A stretch of 30,873 nucleotides of DNA from a virus. The position numbers were made by a program, and so were the translations under genes. Below are positions 13,804 to 20,586 of the stretch, in pieces (the first letter of the stretch is position 1; each line of letters starts with the position of its first letter). The notes beneath the pieces are model-generated. The model was given only the letters and a program-made list of their open reading frames with translations, ran no database searches and was not told the origin of the DNA. Location of the stretch: positions 1 to 30,873 of the IMG/VR virus record IMGVR_UViG_3300026078_000071; one strand, 5' to 3'.

Positions 13804-14562
13804 ATGGATACTTTGGACTTTCTGAACCCGGCGGAAGCCGGACCTGAAGACGTACCCGGCGCTGTTGAGGCTCCTGCCAACGCTGCGCCTGTCGAAACGC
13901 CACCCGAGGTTGTGAATGAGCCGGCGCCCGCGCCGATTCCCAGCCCCGAGCCGGCCGCTAAGCCAGTCATCCCCGAAGGCTATGTGCCTCTCGCGGCGGT
14001 TCTGGATACGCGCGACCAGTTGAAGGCGGAACGTGATCGGGCAAAGGCACTGGAGGATCAGCTTCGGCAGTTCCAACGGCCCGCGCCGTCACCGGATGAT
14101 GAGGGTTATGTCGATCTCAGGTTAGACCAGACCCAGCAAGCCGTACTCAGTGCCAAGCTCGACATGTCGGAAGAGATGACGCGCGAGAAGTTCGGCAACG
14201 AGACGGTGGACGCGGTCAAGGATTGGGCGGTCAAGCGGTTCGCCGAAGACCCGTCCTTCCATCAGCAAGTTCTCTCCCAACGCAACCCCTATGGATTTGC
14301 GGTTGCCCAATATCAGCGCACTCAGGCGCTCGATAAGCTGGGCGCTACCGTCGATCCTTCCAAAATAGAAGCGTTCCTCGCGTGGCAAGCCGCGCAGACG
14401 CCCGACACGCAATCGGCTGCTGCCCCCGTGGCTGCTGCTACTCCCCAAGAGCAGGCCCCAATCCCTGCGCGCTCCATTGCTTCCGCACCTAGTGCCGGCG
14501 GTGGTGCGGCCCACGTCCCGGCTGGTCCGGGCGTCGCATATGCGGGCCTATTCGGACAATAG
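13804..14562 (+). CDS. Capsid scaffolding protein
   Basis: A 252-residue acidic protein between portal and capsid, the usual scaffold site. The N-terminal 60 residues are Pro/Ala/Glu-rich and disordered; the middle is a coiled-coil-like helix (LDTRDQLKAERDRAKALEDQL); and the C-terminal end is Pro/Ala-rich. It would drive procapsid assembly and then leave or be cleaved. Low-complexity ends make homology hard to see; the role is inferred mainly from position and composition. Confidence 0.82.
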   Translation: MDTLDFLNPAEAGPEDVPGAVEAPANAAPVETPPEVVNEPAPAPIPSPEPAAKPVIPEGYVPLAAVLDTRDQLKAERDRAKALEDQLRQFQRPAPSPDDEGYVDLRLDQTQQAVLSAKLDMSEEMTREKFGNETVDAVKDWAVKRFAEDPSFHQQVLSQRNPYGFAVAQYQRTQALDKLGATVDPSKIEAFLAWQAAQTPDTQSAAAPVAAATPQEQAPIPARSIASAPSAGGGAAHVPAGPGVAYAGLFGQ

Positions 14563-14572
14563 GAAATAGATC

Positions 14573-15700
14573 ATGTCTGAAGTCGTTCTCGCTTCTGCAT
14601 CCGAAAAGCAGAAGTGGATCGCCAAGTACTTCCAGGAGTACGTGCGCGATTCGCGGTTCATGCCCTACATGTCGAACGCCGACCTCAACAAGGGCGGCAT
14701 CATCCTGACTCGTTACGAGCTTCAGGAAGAGGCGGGCAAGACCATCAACATCCCGTTCATCGGCCGCCTCAAGGGCTCCGGTGTCACCGGCTCCGAGGTG
14801 CTTGACGGCGCCGAGGAAGAGCTGACCAACTTCAACTTCGCCATGTCGATCGACTGGCGCCGCAACGCGGTGCGGGTCCCCAAATCGACCAGCTACAAGA
14901 CCGAAGTCAACTTGCTCAACGCCAGCAAGGACGCCCTGAATGTCTGGGAATCCGAGAAGCTGCGCGACGACATCATCAAGGCGTTCGCCTCGGTGGTCGT
15001 GGGCACGGCTGGTGCATCGACGGACCTCGTCAACTTCGACGTTGCCACCGCTGGCAACAAGAACACGTGGACCGCTGCCAATCAGGATCGCATCCTGTTC
15101 GGTAACGCCCTGTCGAACTACAGCGCCACATTCGCGACGGCGGCGGCCAACGTCACGTCGAGCATGAAGGCGTCTGTGGCGATCATGGGGCTGGCGAAGC
15201 GCATGGCCAAGTCGGCCGACCCGCGCATTCGTCCGTGGCGTGTGGACAGCATGAACGGTCGCGAGTTCTTCGTGGCGTTCCATGGCGCCCGCTCGTTCCG
15301 CGACTTCAAGGCGGATACCACGATCGTCAGCGCCAACACCAATGCACGCGCTCGCGAGGATGACGGCTGGAAGAACAACCCGATCTTCCAGGACGGTGAC
15401 CTGTTCTACGACGGTGTTCTGCATCGCGAAGTGCCGGAAATCGATGACTACTGCGCCACGGCCGGCTTCAACGCCATTGGCGGCTCGTCTGCGGACGTTC
15501 GCCCGGTGTTCCTGTGCGGCTCGGGTTCGGCTGCCGTCGCCTGGGGGCAGGAGCCGACCCCGCGCACCGACTACGTCAAGGACTATGGCTTCCGTCCGGG
15601 TGTGGCCATCGAGGAACTGCTCGGCGTCAAGAAGATCGCCTACAACGGTGTTCAGAATGGCGTTGTGACGGTTCTCGTCGGCGCGGCGGCAGACAGCTGA
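14573..15700 (+). CDS. Major capsid protein, N4-gp56 family
   Basis: The 375-residue protein carries the N4-gp56-type pattern: an N-terminal arm, IAKYFQEYVRDSRFMPYM, ILTRYELQEEAGKTINIPFIG, LTNFNFAMSIDWRRNAVRV, and later DPRIRPWRVDSMNGREFFVAFHG. It would form the HK97-fold capsid. The start ATG 14573 has AGGAAA upstream. Family N4-gp56 coat proteins are found both in N4-like phages and in many prophages with P22-like portals, so this combination is an established mosaic class rather than unique. Codon use is strongly biased to C/G-ending codons, as expected for the most abundant protein. Confidence 0.93.
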   Translation: MSEVVLASASEKQKWIAKYFQEYVRDSRFMPYMSNADLNKGGIILTRYELQEEAGKTINIPFIGRLKGSGVTGSEVLDGAEEELTNFNFAMSIDWRRNAVRVPKSTSYKTEVNLLNASKDALNVWESEKLRDDIIKAFASVVVGTAGASTDLVNFDVATAGNKNTWTAANQDRILFGNALSNYSATFATAAANVTSSMKASVAIMGLAKRMAKSADPRIRPWRVDSMNGREFFVAFHGARSFRDFKADTTIVSANTNARAREDDGWKNNPIFQDGDLFYDGVLHREVPEIDDYCATAGFNAIGGSSADVRPVFLCGSGSAAVAWGQEPTPRTDYVKDYGFRPGVAIEELLGVKKIAYNGVQNGVVTVLVGAAADS

Positions 15701-15888
15701 TGTTCCGGGCTCGCTATATCGCGACGCCTGATCCTACCGACAACGAGACTTGCGAGTTCGCTGGGGAGGTTTTTCCCAAGGACAAGTGGGTTTCGGTGTC
15801 GGAGGAGCTTGCCGAACGCCTCAAAACCAATGGCACCTTCGAGGTGCAGGACCGCCGCCCGGCTACCAAGTCGGCGGGAACGGAGTAA
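15700..15888 (+). CDS. Small hypothetical structural-region protein, 62 aa
   Basis: ATG at 15700 overlaps the capsid stop by one base (TGATG). The product MFRARYIATPDPTDNETCEF is an acidic protein with a short beta segment, a WVSVSEELAERLKTNGTFEV pattern, and a basic tail. Such a small protein after the coat gene is common; it may be a head-completion or decoration accessory. I see no known family. Confidence 0.6.
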   Translation: MFRARYIATPDPTDNETCEFAGEVFPKDKWVSVSEELAERLKTNGTFEVQDRRPATKSAGTE

Positions 15889-15894
15889 TCGGTC

Positions 15895-16332
15895 ATGGCT
15901 ACGTACAACTCGCCCGCTGTGGCGAACAAGAACCCGATCGCCGCGCACGGCTTTCGGAACAATGTTCAGGTAGCGACGGCTGTCGTCACTTGCACAGCGG
16001 CACCCGCAACCACTGACACCATGAACTTCTTCTACATGCCGAAGAACGCGGTGTTGCTCGACGCATACCTGTCCGCCACGGACATGGACACCAACGGCAC
16101 GCCGACGCTGGCTCTGAACATCGGTGATGCCGGCTCGGCCTCCAGGCTGTTCGCAGCTTCGACGGTCGGCCAGGCCGGGACTGCCGCCGCGATCGCAGCG
16201 GCGGGTCGCGGCTATCAGTACACGGCAAAGACACTGATCACCGGCACGGCGAGCACCAACGCCGCAACCGGGGCAGCGGGTACGGTCACGCTGACCGTCC
16301 TCTACTACGTCGCGGATTCCACCACGTCGTAA
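15895..16332 (+). CDS. Putative head decoration protein
   Basis: The 145-residue protein is almost entirely Ala/Thr/Gly/Val with beta-strand periodicity (TAVVTCTAAPATTDTMNFFY, AVLLDAYLSATDMDTN, TVTLTVLYYVA) and very few charges. It directly follows the capsid genes and is closed by a strong terminator. Position, size and beta-rich makeup fit a capsid decoration or cement protein; sequence alone does not prove that. No signal peptide or enzyme motif. Confidence 0.6.
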   Translation: MATYNSPAVANKNPIAAHGFRNNVQVATAVVTCTAAPATTDTMNFFYMPKNAVLLDAYLSATDMDTNGTPTLALNIGDAGSASRLFAASTVGQAGTAAAIAAAGRGYQYTAKTLITGTASTNAATGAAGTVTLTVLYYVADSTTS

Positions 16333-16338
16333 TGAATT

Positions 16339-16370
16339 GGGCGGGGGTTTCGGCTCCCGCCCTCCTTTTT
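16339..16370 (+). terminator. Intrinsic terminator after the capsid genes
   Basis: GGGCGGG (16339-16345) pairs perfectly with CCCGCCC (16356-16362) around a 10-base loop, followed by TCCTTTTT. It lies 7 bases past the stop of the decoration-like gene. It would cut down transcript into the tail genes, or be read through in antiterminated transcription, keeping head proteins in excess. Confidence 0.85.
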
Positions 16371-16383
16371 CGGAGATAGCCTA

Positions 16384-16641
16384 ATGGCTGAGAACCTTTG
16401 GCAGGGTCCGGCAACGGATATGCGCGCCGTTACGCCAAGCGATACCGTCGATCTGCCGGCGGGCTGCCGTGGGCTGATTATCGGCACAGCCGGCAATCTG
16501 ACAGCGACTGCCGTCGCCGCGCCAGCATCCGCGACCGGTACTTTGGTCAAGAATCTCGCCAATGGGCAGATTATCCCGGTCGCCATGCGCCGTGTCTATA
16601 GCACCGGTACGACCGCAACGGACATCGTGGCGCTCTACTGA
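16384..16641 (+). CDS. Small hypothetical structural protein, 85 aa
   Basis: The 85-residue product MAENLWQGPATDMRAVTPSD is a beta-rich, Ala/Thr/Gly-rich protein (LPAGCRGLIIGTAGNLTATA, then QIIPVAMRRVYSTGTTATDIVALY). Similar small proteins with the ALY end are seen in prophage head regions, with no known role to me. It follows the terminator directly, has a weak GGAGA ribosome site at 16372-16376, and its stop overlaps the next ATG. Confidence 0.6.
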   Translation: MAENLWQGPATDMRAVTPSDTVDLPAGCRGLIIGTAGNLTATAVAAPASATGTLVKNLANGQIIPVAMRRVYSTGTTATDIVALY

Positions 16642-17201
16642 TGACGACCTGTCGCGATCTGGGAACTTCCGCGCTGCGAATGATCGGCGTGTACGGCGGC
16701 AACGAAACGCCATCGGCCGCCGATGCCCAGATCGCGCTTGATCAACTTCAATCCATGCTGACCGGCTGGGTCCATTCCGGCATGTTCGGGCGCCTCAACG
16801 ACCACCACGCCGCGACCGACTACACCGCCAAGGAGTTCGACCGCGTCGTTGCCGATGCTGCCGTTGTCGTGACGCTTCCGGTGACCGTGCTGGGCTCTGA
16901 CGGCGTGTATCGCAAGCCGCGCGACCTGACCGCGATCGAAATATCCGACGATAGCGGGCGTAACACATGGATTTGGGATCGCGATGCCTGGGTTAGCCTC
17001 AGCGGGCTTGCCTTTGCCGATGACTGCCCAATCGCCTGGCGCTCCCCCAGGGGCTTTGCCGCGTGTCTGGGCGTCAACCTTACCGGCGACTTCAATATGC
17101 CCCTGACGCCCGCCCTGACGCGTCTGGCGAGCCAATTCCGCACCATGATCAGCATGAAGCTTGGATCTACCCAAGACCCAACGCCGGTGAGCTACTTCTA
17201 A
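16641..17201 (+). CDS. Head-to-tail connector, P22 gp4-like
   Basis: The 186-residue protein starts MTTCRDLGTSALRMIGVYGG and has the helical segment DAQIALDQLQSMLTGWVHSG, which matches the helical pattern of P22 gp4-type connector subunits (helix, AL-DL-xML-xW, glycine). The later half is beta-rich (VVTLPVTVLGS and WIWDRDAWVSL). It lies between the capsid and the gp10-like gene, as gp4 does in P22 (order 5-4-10-26). gp4 rings attach below the portal and close the packaged head. The call is position plus pattern, not a full match. Confidence 0.7.
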   Translation: MTTCRDLGTSALRMIGVYGGNETPSAADAQIALDQLQSMLTGWVHSGMFGRLNDHHAATDYTAKEFDRVVADAAVVVTLPVTVLGSDGVYRKPRDLTAIEISDDSGRNTWIWDRDAWVSLSGLAFADDCPIAWRSPRGFAACLGVNLTGDFNMPLTPALTRLASQFRTMISMKLGSTQDPTPVSYF

Positions 17202-18577
17202 TGGTCGCCATCCCTTTCGGTATAAACGCCTATCGCAGGAATGTGGGGCAGTTCTCCGAAACGCGGCTGGTCAATCAGTATCTTGAGGTTGGCGCCGACA
17301 AGTCGCTGCGTCTGATCGGCCGGCCGGGACTGGTTGAGTTCGACAATGTCGGTATTGATCCGATCTTCGGTCTGTTCGCCCAACCTGGCACGTTCAACGG
17401 CGAAGTGTTCGCGGTCAGCAATAACACCTTGTTTCGCAGTGGCGACGATATCGGGAGTGTGATGGCATCGGGGCGGGTGAGTTTCGCCGCGAGCGAGCTA
17501 CAGCTTCTCGTCGCAACCGGGTCGGACATGTACTGCTATGACGGCAGCACCACCACTACGGTGACATTCCCGGATGACGCAGGCGAAAACAGCGTCGTCT
17601 ATTTCGCGGGCCTGTTCGTGGTTGCCAGGACGGGAACTGAGAAATTCTACTGGTCAGCGGTGCTGGACGGCGAGACGTGGGATAGCCTCTCGTTCGCCTC
17701 TGCCGAGCGCAAGCCCGACAATTTGGTCGGAATCGTTGTTGTCGGTGACGAGCTATGGATGTTCGGCGAGGCTTCGACCGAGTTCTTTCAGGCAACCGGT
17801 GACGGAACGCAGCCCTTTTCCCGTATCGAGGGAAGGGTCTACGACAAGGGCGCGGTCAACCGGGATTCGATTTGCAGCTACGACAACACCGCTGCGTGGG
17901 TTGGCCAGGATAAGATCGTCTATCGCGGCGATGCTGTCCCGACCCGCATTTCCGACTTCGGCATAGAGGAACGACTTGGCCGGACGAGCGCTGGCGACAT
18001 CCATATTTGGGCATTCGTCTGGAACGGGCATTATTTCCTCTGCGTCAACACGATCGACGGCACCTTTGCCTATGACGCGGCAACGAGCGAATGGCAGGAG
18101 TTCAAAACCTGGAACCGCTCTGGCTGGCGGGCGCATCTCGGCTGCATCATCGACAGCACCGTCTATGCCGGCGACGACACGACGGGTATCATCTGGACGC
18201 TCGACCAGTCCGCCTTGGTGGATGGCGACGACCCGATCGAACGTATTGCCAGTGCGATCATTCGCAAGACCGGCAAGCCCGAACCGCTCAACAGCGTCCA
18301 CGTAGATATAAGCCCCGGCCAGACCCCAAGCCTGACGGGGCAAGGCGCGGACCCTGTCGTTGAGCTTCGCCTATCGAGAGACGGCGGCAAGAGCTTCGGG
18401 GATTGGATGCCATCGGCGATCGGCCGGCAGGGCGACTACCGTGTTCGTTCGATCTGGCGCCGCTTGGGGCAATTGGACGAGCCCGGGGCGCTCATGGAGT
18501 TCCGCACCACTGACCCCGCACCGTGGACCCTGTCAGGCGTCAGGGCGAACGAGATGGCAGGGGGGAGAAGCCGCTAA
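17201..18577 (+). CDS. Packaged DNA stabilization protein, P22 gp10-like
   Basis: ATG 17201 overlaps the previous stop by one base (TAATG), giving 458 residues, near the 472 of P22 gp10. The opening MVAIPFGINAYRRNVGQF, then RLVNQYLEVGADKSLRLIGRPG, is the recognisable start of the family. The body is a beta-propeller-like string of strands (VVGDELWMFGEASTEFFQ, FFxATGDGTQPFSRIEG). gp10 forms the hexameric tail ring under gp4 and helps hold DNA after packaging. A longer in-frame start at 17063 reads through the gp4-like gene and is rejected. Confidence 0.85.
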   Translation: MVAIPFGINAYRRNVGQFSETRLVNQYLEVGADKSLRLIGRPGLVEFDNVGIDPIFGLFAQPGTFNGEVFAVSNNTLFRSGDDIGSVMASGRVSFAASELQLLVATGSDMYCYDGSTTTTVTFPDDAGENSVVYFAGLFVVARTGTEKFYWSAVLDGETWDSLSFASAERKPDNLVGIVVVGDELWMFGEASTEFFQATGDGTQPFSRIEGRVYDKGAVNRDSICSYDNTAAWVGQDKIVYRGDAVPTRISDFGIEERLGRTSAGDIHIWAFVWNGHYFLCVNTIDGTFAYDAATSEWQEFKTWNRSGWRAHLGCIIDSTVYAGDDTTGIIWTLDQSALVDGDDPIERIASAIIRKTGKPEPLNSVHVDISPGQTPSLTGQGADPVVELRLSRDGGKSFGDWMPSAIGRQGDYRVRSIWRRLGQLDEPGALMEFRTTDPAPWTLSGVRANEMAGGRSR

Positions 18578-18996
18578 TGGCCACGTTCAACAAGTTCAAC
18601 AGCTTCGTGGAGGCGCTGGCCGAGAAGAAGCATAACTTGGGCTCTGACACGCTCAAGGTTATGCTGACCGACACGGCGCCAAGTGCGTCGAACACACAGA
18701 AGTCCGACCTGACCGAATTGACCCCCGGCAACGGCTATGTCGCCGGTGGTCTGACGGTTACGATCACCTCATCCGCCCAGACCAGTGGAACATATAAGCT
18801 AGTCGGCAGCGACGTGACGTTCACGGCTGCAGGCGGTTCGCTTGGCCCGTTCCGCTACATCGTCTTCTATAACGATACGGCAACGAACAAGGAGCTTATC
18901 GGCTATTGGGATAATGGATCATCGGTCACGCTTGCTGACACCGAATCCTACCCGATCGACTTCAGTTCCAGCAACGGCATCCTTCAGGTCGCATAA
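18577..18996 (+). CDS. Virion-region protein (FNKFNSFVEALAEKKHNL family)
   Basis: Start ATG 18577 overlaps the preceding stop (TAATG); 139 residues. The opening ATFNKFNSFVEALAEKKHNL followed by LKVMLTDTAPSASNTQKSDL is a frequently seen pattern in proteobacterial phage structural regions, with a beta-sandwich C-terminal half (YIVFYNDTATNKELIGYWD and onward). Exact virion position is unknown to me; a tail or decoration component is likely. The gene is single-copy here. Confidence 0.7.
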   Translation: MATFNKFNSFVEALAEKKHNLGSDTLKVMLTDTAPSASNTQKSDLTELTPGNGYVAGGLTVTITSSAQTSGTYKLVGSDVTFTAAGGSLGPFRYIVFYNDTATNKELIGYWDNGSSVTLADTESYPIDFSSSNGILQVA

Positions 18997-19487
18997 TGCC
19001 GAGCCTCACAGCCGACGCCGGCATTTTTGGCCTTACGGGGCAGGGCACGGCGCCGCGCTTGCTCGCGATGGCAGGCATGTTCGGCCTGACCGGAAGCGGG
19101 GCTACATTCAGCCGATCCTATTCGGTAAACCTGGGCGATCTCAGGCTGCGATTGGAGCGTCTCAATTCCGCATTCCCTGTCGTGGACAAGCTGGGGCGGC
19201 CATCCGGGCAGTTCCAGCGTTTCTGGCAGAAACATTGCGAGGCGATCGAGAGCGCATATTCGGCGCTCGCCTCTGCCGTTGTCGCCATTCAGACGGCCTA
19301 TGACGTAGCTGCCCAGGCGTCGGCGGCGACAGCGGTGGCGAACGATGCCGCTACGCAGGCCGGGGTCGCGGCAGATCAGGCCAACCAACTGATCGACGAT
19401 ATTCAGGGTGGCGTTCTCAACTTCCCAACGATCCAGATCGGCGGGGACAAGTTCTACAACAACGGTGGCGTGCTGGAGCCGTTATGA
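18996..19487 (+). CDS. Virion-region protein with coiled coil
   Basis: The 163-residue protein opens with two related segments, ADAGIFGLTGQGTAPRLLA and MAGMFGLTGSGATFSRSYS, a short internal repeat. A basic helical middle (LRLRLERLNSAFPVVD) is followed by a long Ala-rich helix (SALASAVVAIQTAYDVAAQASAATA region, about 90-130) with heptad-like Ala spacing, and a beta end (IQIGGDKFYNNGGVLEPL). An Ala-rich needle-like coiled coil here recalls the P22 gp26 tail needle by position, but length and sequence do not establish this. Confidence 0.6.
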   Translation: MPSLTADAGIFGLTGQGTAPRLLAMAGMFGLTGSGATFSRSYSVNLGDLRLRLERLNSAFPVVDKLGRPSGQFQRFWQKHCEAIESAYSALASAVVAIQTAYDVAAQASAATAVANDAATQAGVAADQANQLIDDIQGGVLNFPTIQIGGDKFYNNGGVLEPL

Positions 19488-19921
19488 TCGAGCGGTCTTT
19501 TGATGCCGACACGATCAACGCGCTTGTGAACCACCCGGAAATTCGTCCGCACGTCGGGGGCGATCCGAACGTCTATATCGACCTGACGAGTGCGATTGCG
19601 AACGACGACAACTATTTCCTGCTGGGCGAACATGGCGGGTTCGCCTGTTCCTGGACGGCTCCGAAAACGTATGAGATCCACACGTTCGTTCGCCCTGAAG
19701 GTCGGGGCAAGTGGGCATACCAGCTAGCCCGCGCCGGTCGCGACTACATGGAAGCGATCGGGGCAACCCATCTTTGGACGCGGGTCCACCCGGGCGCCGA
19801 GAACGTCAAGCGCTTCACACTGGCGGCCGGATTTGTGCCGGTCGGTTCGCAGACGGTCGATTTCGGCATTGGTCCGCAGATTTACGATTTGTACGATTGG
19901 AGAAGCGGATGCCCGCAATAG
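19484..19921 (+). CDS. GNAT-family acetyltransferase
   Basis: The 145-residue protein has GNAT motif A: HTFVRPEGRGKWAYQLARAG, with the acyl-CoA pyrophosphate loop R-x-x-G-R-G/A at residues 70-76. Before it lies the strand-type segment FLLGEHGGFACSWTA, and after it ATHLWTRVHPGAENVKRFTLAAGF, which fits motif B. The sequence supports a small N-acetyltransferase. It is coupled by ATGA in the structural operon between connector and ejection genes, so it may modify a virion or host protein or be a packaged/maturation factor. Similar genes are known at this spot in P22-like phages (DUF2824-type, inference). Confidence 0.75.
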   Translation: MIERSFDADTINALVNHPEIRPHVGGDPNVYIDLTSAIANDDNYFLLGEHGGFACSWTAPKTYEIHTFVRPEGRGKWAYQLARAGRDYMEAIGATHLWTRVHPGAENVKRFTLAAGFVPVGSQTVDFGIGPQIYDLYDWRSGCPQ

Positions 19922-20586
19922 CAATTGCCGCCGGTGTTGCTGCCGTTGGCGGCGTAGCCAGCGCCGCGATCTCGTCTCACGCCGCCAATAAGGCGACGCA
20001 GGCAGCAACCAATGCTGCGGACCAGAACAATGCTCTGCAGAAGGACATCTACAACCAGAACCGGGCAACCCTGTCGCCGTTCGTCAACAACGGGACGCAG
20101 GCGAGCAATGCGTACAACGCGCTGCTCGGCCTTCCTGGCGCCAATGGCGGTGCGAACGACAATCTTCCCGGCGCTCAGCAGGCATACAACACGTTCCTGA
20201 ACAGCGACGGTTATCAGTTCCGCACGAACGAGGGCATGAAGGCGCTGAACACCGGCTATGCCGCGCGCGGTCTGATCCAGTCTGGCGCGGCCATGAAGGG
20301 GATCAATAGTTGGGCGCAAGGCAACGCATCGGACGAGTTCAGCAAGTATCTCGGCCAGCTCGGCAACCAGCAAGCGGTAGGCCTGAGCGCCGGCAACGCC
20401 ATCGCTGGCGTGGGCACCAATTACGCCAATCAGACGAGCGCCAATAACAACAATGCAGCGGCGGCTGTAGGTAACGGCGCGATTGCCAATGCCAATGCGT
20501 GGAACGGCGCCATCGGAAACGTGACGAACGCGCTAGGTATGTTTGCCGGGCAGGGCTCCAGCTACAAGAAGCAGGGAGGCTTCTAA
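19909..20586 (+). CDS. Putative ejection (DNA transfer) protein, gp7-like
   Basis: ATG 19909 lies in the end of the GNAT gene; 225 residues. The N-terminus (AIAIAAGVAAVGGVASAAISS) is a hydrophobic, small-residue segment like those at the start of podoviral ejection proteins. The rest is rich in Asn, Ala, Gln and Gly (DAADQNNALQKDIYNQNRAT, then FVNNGTQASNAY). In P22, gp7, gp20 and gp16 are ejected with the DNA and form a conduit through the envelope. The gene occupies the gp7 position, but direct similarity is weak. Confidence 0.7.
   Translation: MPAIAIAAGVAAVGGVASAAISSHAANKATQAATNAADQNNALQKDIYNQNRATLSPFVNNGTQASNAYNALLGLPGANGGANDNLPGAQQAYNTFLNSDGYQFRTNEGMKALNTGYAARGLIQSGAAMKGINSWAQGNASDEFSKYLGQLGNQQAVGLSAGNAIAGVGTNYANQTSANNNNAAAAVGNGAIANANAWNGAIGNVTNALGMFAGQGSSYKKQGGF

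Noticed and set aside
14489-15424. Long minus-strand open frame (311 codons) opposite the capsid gene
   Set aside because: The capsid gene on the plus strand is clear and its codon bias leaves the opposite frame open; the product is His/Arg/Val-rich without fold-like features.
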